The notes: generated by a model not told the origin, from the sequence alone. 33,721 nucleotides of DNA from Oscillospiraceae bacterium (GCA_900752435.1 CAADVD010000029.1:1-33721), one strand, 5' to 3'. Numbered from the stretch's first letter, positions 8,501 through 16,901 are shown. Numbers and translations are program-made.

Positions 8501-9871
8501 ATGGAAAACACACAAAAAACAACCTTATTTGAACAAATGCCCATTCCCAAGGCCGTAATGACGCTTGCTGTCCCCACCGTTATTAGTTCTCTGGTCATGG
8601 TCATTTATAATCTTGCTGACACTTATTTTGTCGGTATCCTGAACGACCCGATTCAAAATGCCGCCGTGACTCTCGCGGCGCCTGTGCTGTTGGCGTTCAA
8701 TGCCGTCAACAATCTATTTGGCGTAGGCAGTTCCAGCATGATGAGCCGTGCGCTGGGGAAAAAAGATTACGATACGGTCTACCGCAGTTCCGCATTTGGA
8801 TTTTATTGCTCACTCTTATGCGGCGTTCTGTTTTCGCTGATTTACACCATGTTCAGCGACTCGTTTCTAAGTCTGCTCGGCGCCGATTCCGAAACGGCCG
8901 CCGCTACTGCCCAATACCTGAAATGGACCGTCACATTTGGCTCCACACCCGCCATTCTCAATGTTGTGTTGGCTTATTTGGTGCGCTCCGAGGGGTCGTC
9001 CCTTCACGCCAGCATCGGCACCATGAGCGGCTGTTTGCTCAACATTCTGCTTGACCCGATTTTCGTTCTCCCTTGGGGGCTGGATATGGGAGCCGCCGGC
9101 GCTGGATTTGCAACCTTCCTTTCAAACTGCGTGGCGTGTCTTTACTTCTTTGTCCTGCTGTTTGCCAAGCGAAAGAGCACCTATGTGTGCATCCGCCCAA
9201 CCATGTTTCGCTTGAACAAAGCCATTCTCATTGGTGTATGCGGCGTCGGTATACCGGCCGCCATCCAGAATTTGCTCAATGTCACCGGTATGACGATTCT
9301 GAACAATTTCACCTCCTCCTATGGTTCCGATGCAGTCGCGGCCATGGGCATTGCACAAAAAATCAATATGGTTCCGCTCTACATCGCATTGGGCCTTTCG
9401 CAGGGCATCATGCCGCTGGTCAGCTATAATTTTTCAAGCGGCAACGTCAGCCGCATGAAAAAAACGATTCTCTTTTCCACCAAACTGTCGCTTTCGTTTA
9501 TGGCGGTGGTAGCAGTGGTCTATTATTTCTGCGCCGGTTTCCTTACGTCGCTGTTTATGGACAATCCAACCATCATCGCCTATGGAACAAGCTTTTTGCG
9601 CGGTCTTTGCTTAGCGCTGCCGTTTCTTTGTATGGATTTTCTTGCCGTCGGCGTATTCCAAGCATGCGGCATGGGAAAGAACGCTTTGATTTTCGCTCTG
9701 CTGCGGAAAATTGTTCTGGAAATTCCTGCACTTTATATTCTAAATCTCATTTTCCCGCTTTATGGTCTGGCTTATGCGCAGGTCGTTGCGGAAGTCATTC
9801 TATCCATTGCGGCTGTATGGACTTTGCTGCGTATATTTAAGAAACTGCAAACTACCCAGATGACCAAATAG
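8501..9871 (+). CDS. MATE-family multidrug/sodium efflux protein
   Basis: A 456-residue integral membrane protein of usual MATE length with about 12 hydrophobic segments in two similar halves. The N-terminal stretch MPIPKAVMTLAVPTVIS and the segment FNAVNNLFGVGSSSMMSRALG are typical of the NorM/DinF-like branch common in gut Clostridia, as is NMVPLYIALGLSQGIMPL in the second half. MATE proteins use Na+ or H+ gradients to export cationic drugs or metabolites; the substrate is not predictable here. The ATG at 8501 is about ten bases after AAAGG. It is flanked on both sides by the same terminator-like hairpin and has its own promoter, so it forms a single-gene unit. Confidence 0.95.
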   Translation: MENTQKTTLFEQMPIPKAVMTLAVPTVISSLVMVIYNLADTYFVGILNDPIQNAAVTLAAPVLLAFNAVNNLFGVGSSSMMSRALGKKDYDTVYRSSAFGFYCSLLCGVLFSLIYTMFSDSFLSLLGADSETAAATAQYLKWTVTFGSTPAILNVVLAYLVRSEGSSLHASIGTMSGCLLNILLDPIFVLPWGLDMGAAGAGFATFLSNCVACLYFFVLLFAKRKSTYVCIRPTMFRLNKAILIGVCGVGIPAAIQNLLNVTGMTILNNFTSSYGSDAVAAMGIAQKINMVPLYIALGLSQGIMPLVSYNFSSGNVSRMKKTILFSTKLSLSFMAVVAVVYYFCAGFLTSLFMDNPTIIAYGTSFLRGLCLALPFLCMDFLAVGVFQACGMGKNALIFALLRKIVLEIPALYILNLIFPLYGLAYAQVVAEVILSIAAVWTLLRIFKKLQTTQMTK

Positions 9872-9902
9872 CCATTGAAAACATGCACAATGATGGAACA
9901 AC

Positions 9903-9940
9903 AAACCGGCAGAGGATTTTGACGCATCCTCTGCCGGTTT
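9903..9940. terminator. Bidirectional terminator between the MATE gene and the minus-strand ABC cluster
   Basis: A 15-bp perfect stem, AAACCGGCAGAGGAT with ATCCTCTGCCGGTTT, and a loop of eight bases lies between two converging genes. The T run is short in both directions. Its stem matches the terminator at 8378-8416 apart from the loop. Confidence 0.75.
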
Positions 9941-9946
9941 GTGAAT

Positions 9947-10603
9947 TTAGGAAGCCGGATATTGTTCCAGCAATTTTGCTTTTAATTCGTTTAAGCGGTC
10001 AATCCCGTATTGAGTGACGGCAAAGAATTCATTGTTTTCGACTTCGGTGTAGGGGACGGAAGTATCCCAATCACTTTTCGGAACCGCCAGTACATTTTCA
10101 TGCTCTTGGTAAGAAAAAATAGGGGTTACAATAAATTCTGACAATCGATAAATATTTTTTTCTTTTACCGTATCCGCCTCAATTAAGTAATCCAAAAACA
10201 CGAGATACTCATCCCCCGTTTGCATCTCATTGACAAAGCCCATGTTCACAGACATATTATCCATAAATATAGCAGAACTAGCTCTGGTAACCTTAATCTC
10301 ATCACCACTCTGTAATCCCTCCCCCTTGTAAACTTCCACTACGGTCACAGGTTCTTGTGTACTTCCAAACAAAAACTCCATTCCGGAACCTGCGCGCACC
10401 CGTAAAATGTAATTGGCATTGGAGAGCTCCTCCTCCATATAATCAATCGTGGAATCCACTAAAGAATCGTGCAAGAGTCCTACCTTGAAATTAACCAACC
10501 CATCTGCGGTATAATCCGTAAAGCTTTGCCGGTTTATCACTCCAGCGACTGCCGCTAGAACAAACAAAATCGCTGTAATCAGCGCAATGGTTCTAACCCG
10601 CAT
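9947..10603 (-). CDS. Membrane-anchored protein of an ABC export cluster, function unknown
   Basis: A 218-residue protein that I do not recognise by name. A short basic N-terminus and one hydrophobic helix (about residues 5-22) suggest an uncleaved anchor or signal peptide, with the rest outside the cell. Residues 60-150 contain a pattern of the form VVEVYKGEGLQSGDEIKV followed by GDEYLVFLDYL, which resembles a small beta-rich domain seen in many secreted Firmicute proteins. The C-terminus is rich in charged helices. The ATG at 10603 overlaps the ATPase gene by 11 bases, so it belongs to the same operon. It might be an accessory or immunity protein for the transporter; this is inference. Confidence 0.75.
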   Translation of the reverse strand: MRVRTIALITAILFVLAAVAGVINRQSFTDYTADGLVNFKVGLLHDSLVDSTIDYMEEELSNANYILRVRAGSGMEFLFGSTQEPVTVVEVYKGEGLQSGDEIKVTRASSAIFMDNMSVNMGFVNEMQTGDEYLVFLDYLIEADTVKEKNIYRLSEFIVTPIFSYQEHENVLAVPKSDWDTSVPYTEVENNEFFAVTQYGIDRLNELKAKLLEQYPAS

Positions 10604-11246
10604 GCTCGTCACCGCCCTCTGCCCATAAACGCCCCTGCTCCATATGATACACCGTATCCGCGAGCAAAGCAATGTCCTCCTTGCTGTGGCTGGCCAGCAG
10701 CACCAGCGCGCCGCGCGCCCGTTCTTCGGCAATGATGGTGCGAATTTCCTCCACGCCGCCTTCGTCCAGTGCATTGGTTGGCTCGTCCAGCATCAGCACC
10801 TCGGGCCGTTCCATAATCGCCTGCGCAATCACAATGCGCTGTTTCATGCCCAACGAATATTTCCGAAACGGCCGCTTGTCCCGTGGATCCAGTCCGACGC
10901 GCTCAATCGCCCGTGTAATGTCCGCGTCGCTCGCCGTGCCGTTGAGCTTGGCCAGCAATTGCAGATTGCGAAAACCGGTAAACTCCGGATACAACCCCGC
11001 ATTTTCCAACACAATGCCCAGCTTGGGCAGTACCGGAATATCGCGGTGAAGTACCTGCTCCCCATAACGGATTTCACCGGAATCAATATTCATCAAACCG
11101 GAAAGCGCTCGAAACAACATCGTTTTACCCGATCCATTACGGCCGACAAAGCCGTAAACATTGCCGCTTTCTAATGTTAAATTAATATCCTGTAAAATCA
11201 CGTTTTTCTTAATAATTTTTTGTACGTTGACAGCCGTAAGCGTCAT
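10593..11246 (-). CDS. ABC transporter ATP-binding protein (ABC-2 exporter type)
   Basis: A 217-residue ATPase with Walker A GRNGSGKT, a degenerate signature YSLGMKQRI, Walker B LMLDEPTNALDEGG and H-loop SHSKED. The LGMKQR form of the signature is typical of ATPases for ABC-2-type exporters (BcrA, DrrA, NatA relatives). It is slightly short, ending soon after the H-loop. The start ATG overlaps the stop of the upstream permease gene (ATGA) and follows GGGGGAAG. It presumably powers the two permease-like proteins encoded upstream in the same operon. Confidence 0.93.
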   Translation of the reverse strand: MTLTAVNVQKIIKKNVILQDINLTLESGNVYGFVGRNGSGKTMLFRALSGLMNIDSGEIRYGEQVLHRDIPVLPKLGIVLENAGLYPEFTGFRNLQLLAKLNGTASDADITRAIERVGLDPRDKRPFRKYSLGMKQRIVIAQAIMERPEVLMLDEPTNALDEGGVEEIRTIIAEERARGALVLLASHSKEDIALLADTVYHMEQGRLWAEGGDEHAG

Positions 11247-12079
11247 ATACTTCCCCCCGTTTCCCGATTGATGATGATGAACTCTTGGAGTTTAACGATG
11301 AAACAGCCGATAAGCAGAGAAATGACAGCCAACAACAGCAACAGAAGAACCGACCAACTGAAATCAAACGTAATCCCAAGCTGATGAACATAGGAATCCA
11401 ATACAGAATTTTTACTGCTGTGCCAGCCGAGAATGATGTGAGAAATCGGATTGAACCGCATCCGTTGAGCTTGTTCCATGAATGCGGCCTGTTCTACCGT
11501 TGCATCCACATCTTTTCCGCCGCCATGCCACATGGCAAACGCTCCCACACAGAGAAGCTGAACCCCTCCCACAAGAATAAATCCGCCGCTGCTGCTGAGC
11601 TTAATTGCCAATACATTGACCAGCAGGGTCAAACTGAACAACCATGCGGATTCCAGCACAAAATAATACAACAAAAGCGGAAGCGTAACAGCATCCCAAT
11701 ACAGCTTACCGGTTACCTGCATAACTAGCAGACCGGAACCGAGCAGAATACTCAAATACAGCACAGTAAAACTGTACAGCTTTCCTGCTTCCTTTAAAAA
11801 CCAGCGGACACGGTTGCCGCATCGAGAAAAGTAGTAGACACTGGCTGAACAAAAATGCCGATAGAGATACGTTCCCCATAAAACTTGAAACAGCAGAAAC
11901 GGAAAATACCAGCTAAAAAACGAACCAATCGAACCGGAATAAAGCTCCAGCGCAGACAAGCCAAAGTTGAGAACCACATAAGAAGAAGGGTAACTTTCCT
12001 TACTGTTCAAAACCAGAATCAAGCAGTTAAAAATCCCGCCAGCCAGAGCAATCAATAAATATTTTCCATAAACCTTCAA
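11243..12079 (-). CDS. ABC-2-type permease-like membrane protein
   Basis: A 278-residue protein with about six hydrophobic segments and no motif I can name, apart from general likeness to ABC-2 permeases of bacteriocin or lantibiotic immunity exporters. It begins with TTG, overlapping the stop of the previous gene (TTGA), with AAAGGA upstream. A histidine- and cysteine-bearing loop near residues 70-85 is unusual but unexplained. It is AT-richer than the surrounding chromosome. It probably pairs with the other permease protein to form a heterodimeric channel. Confidence 0.8.
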   Translation of the reverse strand: MKVYGKYLLIALAGGIFNCLILVLNSKESYPSSYVVLNFGLSALELYSGSIGSFFSWYFPFLLFQVLWGTYLYRHFCSASVYYFSRCGNRVRWFLKEAGKLYSFTVLYLSILLGSGLLVMQVTGKLYWDAVTLPLLLYYFVLESAWLFSLTLLVNVLAIKLSSSGGFILVGGVQLLCVGAFAMWHGGGKDVDATVEQAAFMEQAQRMRFNPISHIILGWHSSKNSVLDSYVHQLGITFDFSWSVLLLLLLAVISLLIGCFIVKLQEFIIINRETGGSI

Positions 12080-12906
12080 AGGATTTCATCCTTTCGTATT
12101 TTTACTGCAGCAATTACCGTTGACAGCAATGCGATTGCCAACAAAAAACAGATGTATACCAACTCACTTTTTTTCTGTGTATCAAATATCTGCAAATACC
12201 CAAAGTAATCAACAGAATATTCATGATTCCCAAAAGCTTGATCGAGATAATAGGTTGTTTGCAGCAGCACATAAACAGGAATAAACACAAATATTTTATA
12301 TTTCATAAAAGAAAAGGTAGAAATGGCCAAGGCAAATGTGGCCAATATGCTGGATGTAATTCCGCTTAAAATAATCATCACAACAGCATACAAATATCCG
12401 TTATAAAACCACAAGGAATGAAACAAATAGTTTGCTTCACCTTCCCAAGCAGGCAGATTATAAATACCCAAATTGGATGGATCTCCTACAGCAGACAAAG
12501 GATGGGCGATCAAATTCAGCAAAATCTCCAACAGCAAAGGAATTGTAAACACCAGAAAGGTAACTAAAAAAGCGGAAATCAATTTCCCTATGTAATAATG
12601 TTTTCTTCCTACACGACTTTGAATAAACACTATTTCACGGCTATTTCGGTCGCTCAAAAAAGAGAAAGCAACCGGAATCACAACCAATAATGGATAAAAC
12701 TGAGTGAAATAAAACCCTAAGTAACTCCAAGTTGATAACAGAAGTAATTTCACGGGATGATACAATTGAATTCGATCTTTTCCATGAGAATTCAAAAGAT
12801 TGATAGTAAAGTTCCCCAATACCAGTGCAAGCATCAGAAAATACATCAACAAAACGCTTTTCTTTTTCAAAAGAACAGCCGTTTGCATTTTGATGGATTG
12901 AAACAA
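12076..12906 (-). CDS. ABC-2-type permease-like membrane protein, first gene of the operon
   Basis: A 276-residue membrane protein with about six hydrophobic segments. The N-terminal layout of amphipathic helix, TM, loop and TM is usual for ABC-2 permeases. The start is TTG at 12906, six bases after AGGAGGG; the first in-frame ATG has no binding site. It heads a four-gene minus-strand operon (permease, permease, ATPase, anchored protein) joined by 4- to 11-base overlaps. A long AT-rich leader lies upstream. The cargo is unknown, and no precursor peptide gene or modification enzyme is visible next to it. Confidence 0.8.
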   Translation of the reverse strand: MFQSIKMQTAVLLKKKSVLLMYFLMLALVLGNFTINLLNSHGKDRIQLYHPVKLLLLSTWSYLGFYFTQFYPLLVVIPVAFSFLSDRNSREIVFIQSRVGRKHYYIGKLISAFLVTFLVFTIPLLLEILLNLIAHPLSAVGDPSNLGIYNLPAWEGEANYLFHSLWFYNGYLYAVVMIILSGITSSILATFALAISTFSFMKYKIFVFIPVYVLLQTTYYLDQAFGNHEYSVDYFGYLQIFDTQKKSELVYICFLLAIALLSTVIAAVKIRKDEIL

Positions 12907-13252
12907 GCAAAACCCTCCTTTTGCCCATTAGGCGGATACATAGAATGACAACGCGCATACGCATCATTGCCATAAGTACCACAGATACCAATGTTCTAAT
13001 TTTCTTTTTTATAAAATAAACTTTTTTTAATTTCTTTCTCTCACTTTGTATATACTTAATATAATTATACATTATCATAAAATAAAATATTTTACAATAG
13101 AAAACCTCCAAAAAGTATAAATAACTTAGAATATTCTACAAATACCACAAAAATAGGCCAATACAACTATGCAATATTTACTAATTTCTTTTTTAATTAT
13201 CAAAAAATAGAACAAAACAAACAAAAATATTTCCACAACTCACCATTAAAAC

Positions 13253-13293
13253 AAAAAAACGCCGTGAAAACTGCGGATACAGTCTTCACGGCT
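13253..13293 (-). terminator. Rho-independent terminator of the murT-gatD unit
   Basis: On the minus strand GCCGTGAAGACTG and CAGTTTTCACGGC form a 13-bp stem with one mismatched position, followed directly by GTTTTTTTGTTTT. It lies about 130 bases after the gatD stop. Confidence 0.8.
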
Positions 13294-13345
13294 TCGTTCT
13301 TTTATTTTGTAACTATTTTATGAATATTGAAAACAATTTGCGATA

Positions 13346-13370
13346 GTTGCACATGGGCGTGCAACTTTTT
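13346..13370 (+). terminator. Small terminator-like hairpin
   Basis: GTTGCAC and GTGCAAC pair around a six-base loop and are followed by five T residues on the plus strand. No plus-strand gene ends nearby, so it may simply protect the region from antisense transcription. Confidence 0.4.
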
Positions 13371-13425
13371 CCCATTTTTGAGGGTATAGTGAAAGGAGCT
13401 TTCCCCGAAACAAAAAAGCTCTTGC

Positions 13426-14136
13426 TTAATCAATCTTCACATTCGGGTCGCAAAACTCCTTCAACCGCTGTTGATACGCTTCCATCACGGCATGCTCATG
13501 CGCCAGCTTCGGCTCTTTCACGCCCATCAACCCCAGCAAATACTTGGTAAACAGCGGATTCAGCACCAAAAACGGCCCGACCTGATAAGTGCCGAAAAAG
13601 TTGTTCTTGTGAATTCCCTCTACATGCGCATCGTGATTCATGCCCATACCGCGCTTGACTTTCACAAACGGATGCGCCTGTACATCACCGTAGCACTTGG
13701 TAAACTGCGTCTGAAAGCCCACTGTCTGCATGTCCTCAAATTCGCCCAGCACCAATCCATTGAAGCGGTGGAACAAATCGCGCTTTGCCCAGATGGGAAA
13801 CAAGTGCAGTCCTTCCACTCGACTGCCGTCCTCGTTTTCCATGTAATCGCCCAGCACCTCAAGCGCATTGCCGGTAAACAGCATGACCGTTCCGTTGTCA
13901 ATTTGCTGCTGCAAGGCTTCTTTGTACGGCGTCAGCTTGCGCACCACGCGTTCCTGTGCCGATTCGCTCATCGGCCCCATGTAAATGAGATCCACTTTTT
14001 CCTGTACAAACGCAGGCTCACTTTGCATGGAAGTGCGGACAAATTCCGCTTCCGGCAGACACTGCTGCAAATACTTCATGTTGCTCATATCGCCGAACAA
14101 ATTGCACCGTTCCGGAAATAAAATCTCGATTTTCAT
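13426..14136 (-). CDS. gatD: GatD-like type 1 glutamine amidotransferase with degenerate active site
   Basis: A 236-residue CobB/CobQ-type protein. GatD normally hydrolyses glutamine and passes ammonia to MurT, which amidates the D-glutamate of lipid II. Alignment from memory with Staphylococcus aureus GatD gives the same length and register: residues 84-96 (VMLFTGNALEVLG) match the nucleophile elbow, and 174-193 (GIHKNNFFGTYQVGPFLVLN) match the catalytic-histidine segment. The cysteine position (C94 in S. aureus) is glycine G89 and the histidine (H189) is valine V186, so no glutaminase activity is expected. The fold-defining GTY and GP residues remain. It starts 2 bases after the murT stop with its binding site GGGAGGG inside murT, so the two are coupled. 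It is likely a structural or regulatory partner of MurT. Confidence 0.85.
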   Translation of the reverse strand: MKIEILFPERCNLFGDMSNMKYLQQCLPEAEFVRTSMQSEPAFVQEKVDLIYMGPMSESAQERVVRKLTPYKEALQQQIDNGTVMLFTGNALEVLGDYMENEDGSRVEGLHLFPIWAKRDLFHRFNGLVLGEFEDMQTVGFQTQFTKCYGDVQAHPFVKVKRGMGMNHDAHVEGIHKNNFFGTYQVGPFLVLNPLFTKYLLGLMGVKEPKLAHEHAVMEAYQQRLKEFCDPNVKID

Positions 14137-14138
14137 GT

Positions 14139-15524
14139 TTATTTCCCTCCCTGTTCCATTTGTTCTTTGAGCTTGGCCTTGATGGTCTGCGCAAAATCAT
14201 AAGTGTAAATATCATGCAGAACAAACACCGTATCCACCTGTGTCCAGTCCACAAGCGCCGGTGTGTCCACTTCCTTGTCACAGCGCTTGATTTTCTCTTC
14301 CGGAATACCGGCCATCAATAAGCGCACCACCTGATCCTTGGAACGCGGACCGCCTGCAATGACCTGCTTTACGTCATCCTGATTCAAAAATTCATAATCG
14401 GTGTCGTAAAACCACGCAATGTTCTCGGTGGTTGACAGCGCGTCAAAGAAATCGTCGTACACCAACAGCACAGCCTTATTGCCCGGCTCATGACGCACAA
14501 AATCAAACACACGCGAGCAGGCAATCGGGTTCTGTCCCTTGGCTAGGTTCATCACCAAACGCTTGCCGCCGATGCGGATGTCCTCAAAACGGGATTCCAC
14601 AATCTTTTCCTTTTCCAGCGAGCTTTGAATCTGCTCAGCGCTCAAACCAAATGTGCGCAGAAGCGTCACCGCCGTCAAGGTGTTGTAGATGTCCGTCACG
14701 TTATCGCCCATGAGCTTGTACTGCTCTTCCCCGTCCGGCGTTTTCACCGTGATGCGGCGTGTATCATAGTCGATGCCGGTCACCGCATAGTCAATGTCCG
14801 GCGAACCATATCCGCAGTTCGGACAGTGTGCGCGGCCAATGTGGTTGTAGCGGATGTATTCGTATTCCAACGGCGTATCGCATTCCGGACACACCACCAT
14901 ATCCTGAATGATGTTGTTGGTCGGCGTGCTTCGGGTATCCGGACAGGCAATGCCGAAAATCACGCGGTCATTGTTCGGTTTTAAATGGTTGCTGATGAGG
15001 TCTTCCCCGTTGAGAATCAGCTTGCTTGTATCGGGAATCTGTTTGTTTAGAATGGACACGATGAATTCCGAATGCGCATTGCGTTTGTAGGAATCACGGA
15101 ACAGGTTGGTCACAATTAAATAATCGGGCTTCACATACGGCAGGATGTACGGCGTCATGCGCTCGTCGATTTCGAGCACCGCCACTTCCTTGGTGGTTTT
15201 GCCCGTCCAGGTGGACGCTTCCATCAGCGCGGCCGCTACTCCGGCGTCAATGTTGCCGCCGAATTTGTTGCCCGCCACTGCGTAGCCATTATCGGTGAGC
15301 ACATCGTTGACCATATTGGAAACGGTGGTTTTGCCGTTGGTGCCGGTGATGCCGATGACAACGGGCGGCTTGTCAATCTGGCCGAGAAAATCCTTGCACA
15401 TATGAATGGCGATGTTGCCCGGCAAATGTGTGCCGCGCTTGCCAATCAGACGCAAACATTTCGTCAGCGTTTTCATCGCGAAGATTGTCACATAAAAACG
15501 AATGGTTTTTTTCTTCTTTTCCAT
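14139..15524 (-). CDS. murT: MurT-like Mur ligase (lipid II isoglutaminyl synthase subunit)
   Basis: A cytoplasmic protein of 461 residues from the ATG at 15524; S. aureus MurT has 437. Numbered from that start, it has the Mur ligase ATP site GITGTNGKTT (about 58-67), an inserted four-cysteine zinc ribbon (C212, C215, C234, C237) that is a MurT hallmark, and a C-terminal DUF1727 domain. MurT activates the alpha-carboxyl of D-Glu in the stem peptide for amidation. The DxSWxWD stretch I recall from MurT reads NIAWFYD (about 368-374), so the aspartate thought to complete the GatD triad may also be altered. An upstream in-frame ATG at 15569 overlaps a TATAAT box, which argues for the later start, although its binding site is weak. 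gatD follows in the same operon. Confidence 0.9.
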   Translation of the reverse strand: MEKKKKTIRFYVTIFAMKTLTKCLRLIGKRGTHLPGNIAIHMCKDFLGQIDKPPVVIGITGTNGKTTVSNMVNDVLTDNGYAVAGNKFGGNIDAGVAAALMEASTWTGKTTKEVAVLEIDERMTPYILPYVKPDYLIVTNLFRDSYKRNAHSEFIVSILNKQIPDTSKLILNGEDLISNHLKPNNDRVIFGIACPDTRSTPTNNIIQDMVVCPECDTPLEYEYIRYNHIGRAHCPNCGYGSPDIDYAVTGIDYDTRRITVKTPDGEEQYKLMGDNVTDIYNTLTAVTLLRTFGLSAEQIQSSLEKEKIVESRFEDIRIGGKRLVMNLAKGQNPIACSRVFDFVRHEPGNKAVLLVYDDFFDALSTTENIAWFYDTDYEFLNQDDVKQVIAGGPRSKDQVVRLLMAGIPEEKIKRCDKEVDTPALVDWTQVDTVFVLHDIYTYDFAQTIKAKLKEQMEQGGK

Positions 15525-15567
15525 AGTTTTTTGAATCCCATCTTTTTCAATCATTGAATTTAAACTC

Positions 15568-15573
15568 ATTATA
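15568..15573 (-). promoter_or_regulatory. Candidate -10 box for murT
   Basis: A perfect TATAAT on the minus strand overlaps the first possible ATG of murT. The -35 candidate TGTTTT, 17 bases upstream, is poor. If used, this promoter excludes translation from 15569. Confidence 0.35.
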
Positions 15574-15648
15574 CCACAATCTTCACCAAAAAAACAGCTC
15601 TATTTTGCACAGATTCCACCAAAATCCCCCCCGATAAATTCCACATTG

Positions 15649-16791
15649 CTACGAAAGCCGTTCTTTAAAATCCGCATACCCAAACTGCTTCACCATGTCC
15701 ACACGCCCGTCTTCGCGCGCAATCGCAATGGACGGCAATTTCATCCCATTGAACGTATTCGTCTTCACCATGGTGTACAGCGCCATGTCACAGAAAATCA
15801 GTCGATCGCCGACGGCAAGCGGTGCGTCAAACGAATAATCCCCAATGATGTCGCCAGCCAAACACGTCGGACCGCCAAACCGATAGGTGTATGCCTTCTC
15901 GCCGGCTTTTCCTGAACCAACTACATTTGGACGATAAGGCATCTCTATGACATCCGGCATATGGCACGCCGCGGAAGTATCGAGAATGGCATTGACGGTT
16001 GTACCGTTGGGTACAAAGTCCAGCACCTCGCTCACCAACACACCGGCGTTCAGCACCACGGCTTCTCCCGGTTCGAGATACACCTGTACGCCGTATTTTT
16101 CCTGCGCAAACCGAATGCACCGAATCAGCGTTTCGATATCATAGTCGTCGCGCGTAATGTGGTGTCCGCCGCCAAAGTTGAGCCACTTCATTCCCTGCAT
16201 ATACCGGCCAAATTTTTGGTCGAACACCGTCAGCGTGTGCTCCAGTGCATCGGCGTTCTGCTCACAGAGTGTATGAAAGTGCAGTCCTTCTAAACCGTCC
16301 AGCTTGTCCGGCTCAAAGTTTGCAAGCGTTACCCCCAGCCGCGAACCGGCCGCACAGGGGTCATAAATCGCGTGATCCTGCTCCGTATACTCTGGATTCA
16401 CACGCAGGCCGCAGGAAACGGGGCGGCCGCTCGTCTGCACCTGCTCTTTGAAACGCTCCCACTGCGCAAACGAGTTGAACACGATGTGGTCGCTCACCGC
16501 TAAAATTTCCGCAAATTCTTCCGGCCGATACGCAGGCGAATAAACATGCACCTCGCGATTTCCCATTTCCTCACGGCCGAGCTTGGCCTCATACAGACCG
16601 CTGGCTGTCGTACCGCTCAAATAATCGCCAATCAGCGGATACAAGGAAAACATCGAAAAGGCCTTTTGCGCCAACAAAATTTTACAGCCGGTCTGTTCCA
16701 TGACAGTCCGCAAAACTTCGAGATTTTTACGCACCTTGCTTTCTTCTACCACATAGCACGGTGTGGGAACCGCTTTTACATCCCAATCCAT
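15649..16791 (-). CDS. nspC: Carboxynorspermidine/carboxyspermidine decarboxylase
   Basis: A 380-residue PLP enzyme of the alanine-racemase-fold decarboxylases. It removes the carboxyl group of carboxyspermidine or carboxynorspermidine to give spermidine or norspermidine. The PLP lysine is K43 in LLAQKAFS. Further family segments are HFHTLCEQ, LNFGGGHH, EPGEAVV and CLAGD, and FCDMALYT near the C-terminus. NspC lacks the longer insertions of DapA-type or ornithine decarboxylases of this fold. The ATG at 16791 is six bases after AGGAGG; the ATG at 16797 directly abuts that site and is less likely. It is the last gene of the polyamine cluster, downstream of its partner dehydrogenase, with a repeat-containing gap between them. 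Confidence 0.95.
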   Translation of the reverse strand: MDWDVKAVPTPCYVVEESKVRKNLEVLRTVMEQTGCKILLAQKAFSMFSLYPLIGDYLSGTTASGLYEAKLGREEMGNREVHVYSPAYRPEEFAEILAVSDHIVFNSFAQWERFKEQVQTSGRPVSCGLRVNPEYTEQDHAIYDPCAAGSRLGVTLANFEPDKLDGLEGLHFHTLCEQNADALEHTLTVFDQKFGRYMQGMKWLNFGGGHHITRDDYDIETLIRCIRFAQEKYGVQVYLEPGEAVVLNAGVLVSEVLDFVPNGTTVNAILDTSAACHMPDVIEMPYRPNVVGSGKAGEKAYTYRFGGPTCLAGDIIGDYSFDAPLAVGDRLIFCDMALYTMVKTNTFNGMKLPSIAIAREDGRVDMVKQFGYADFKERLS

Positions 16792-16873
16792 AACCATCCT
16801 CCTACAAAAACAGCGAGCGCAAAACGCCCGCCGTTTGAATCATCATAACACAAGATAGCCGCCATACAAAAAA

Positions 16874-16901
16874 GCCGAACGCGCGATGCGCGCCCCTACA
16901 A
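16874..16901. repeat. Short palindromic intergenic repeat, copy 1
   Basis: A unit containing ACGCGCGATGCGCGCCCCTACAA, split here as ACGCGCGATG then CGCGCCCCTACAA, lies between the dehydrogenase and nspC genes. The GCGC-AT-GCGC core is palindromic. It recurs with one core change at 18167-18193. Similar GTAGGGGCGCGC repeats are scattered between genes in many Ruminococcaceae genomes, from general knowledge. Confidence 0.7.

Larger units (their letters stand above)
12907..13425. other. AT-rich intergenic region without a convincing gene
   Basis: About 520 bases separate the ABC cluster from gatD. Positions 12960-13250 are markedly AT-rich and probably carry the minus-strand promoter of the ABC operon; a TATAAT on the minus strand lies at 13064-13069, but I see no well-spaced -35. 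A strong minus-strand terminator (13253-13293) and a smaller plus-strand hairpin (13346-13370) follow. An open frame on the minus strand from 13111 runs into the permease gene in another frame and shows no start signal or protein-like composition. Confidence 0.6.

Noticed and set aside
12641..13111. Minus-strand open frame across the AT-rich leader into the first permease gene
   Set aside because: It overlaps the permease out of frame, has no binding site, and its first half is K/Y/I-rich translation of AT-rich DNA.
12960..13300. Possible CRISPR array or phase-variable repeat in the AT-rich gap
   Set aside because: The A/T runs are irregular; there is no repeated unit with spacers.
15525..15569. 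Longer N-terminus for MurT starting at 15569
   Set aside because: The ATG overlaps a perfect TATAAT and has no ribosome binding site; the extra 15 residues are not part of known MurT proteins. Not completely excluded.
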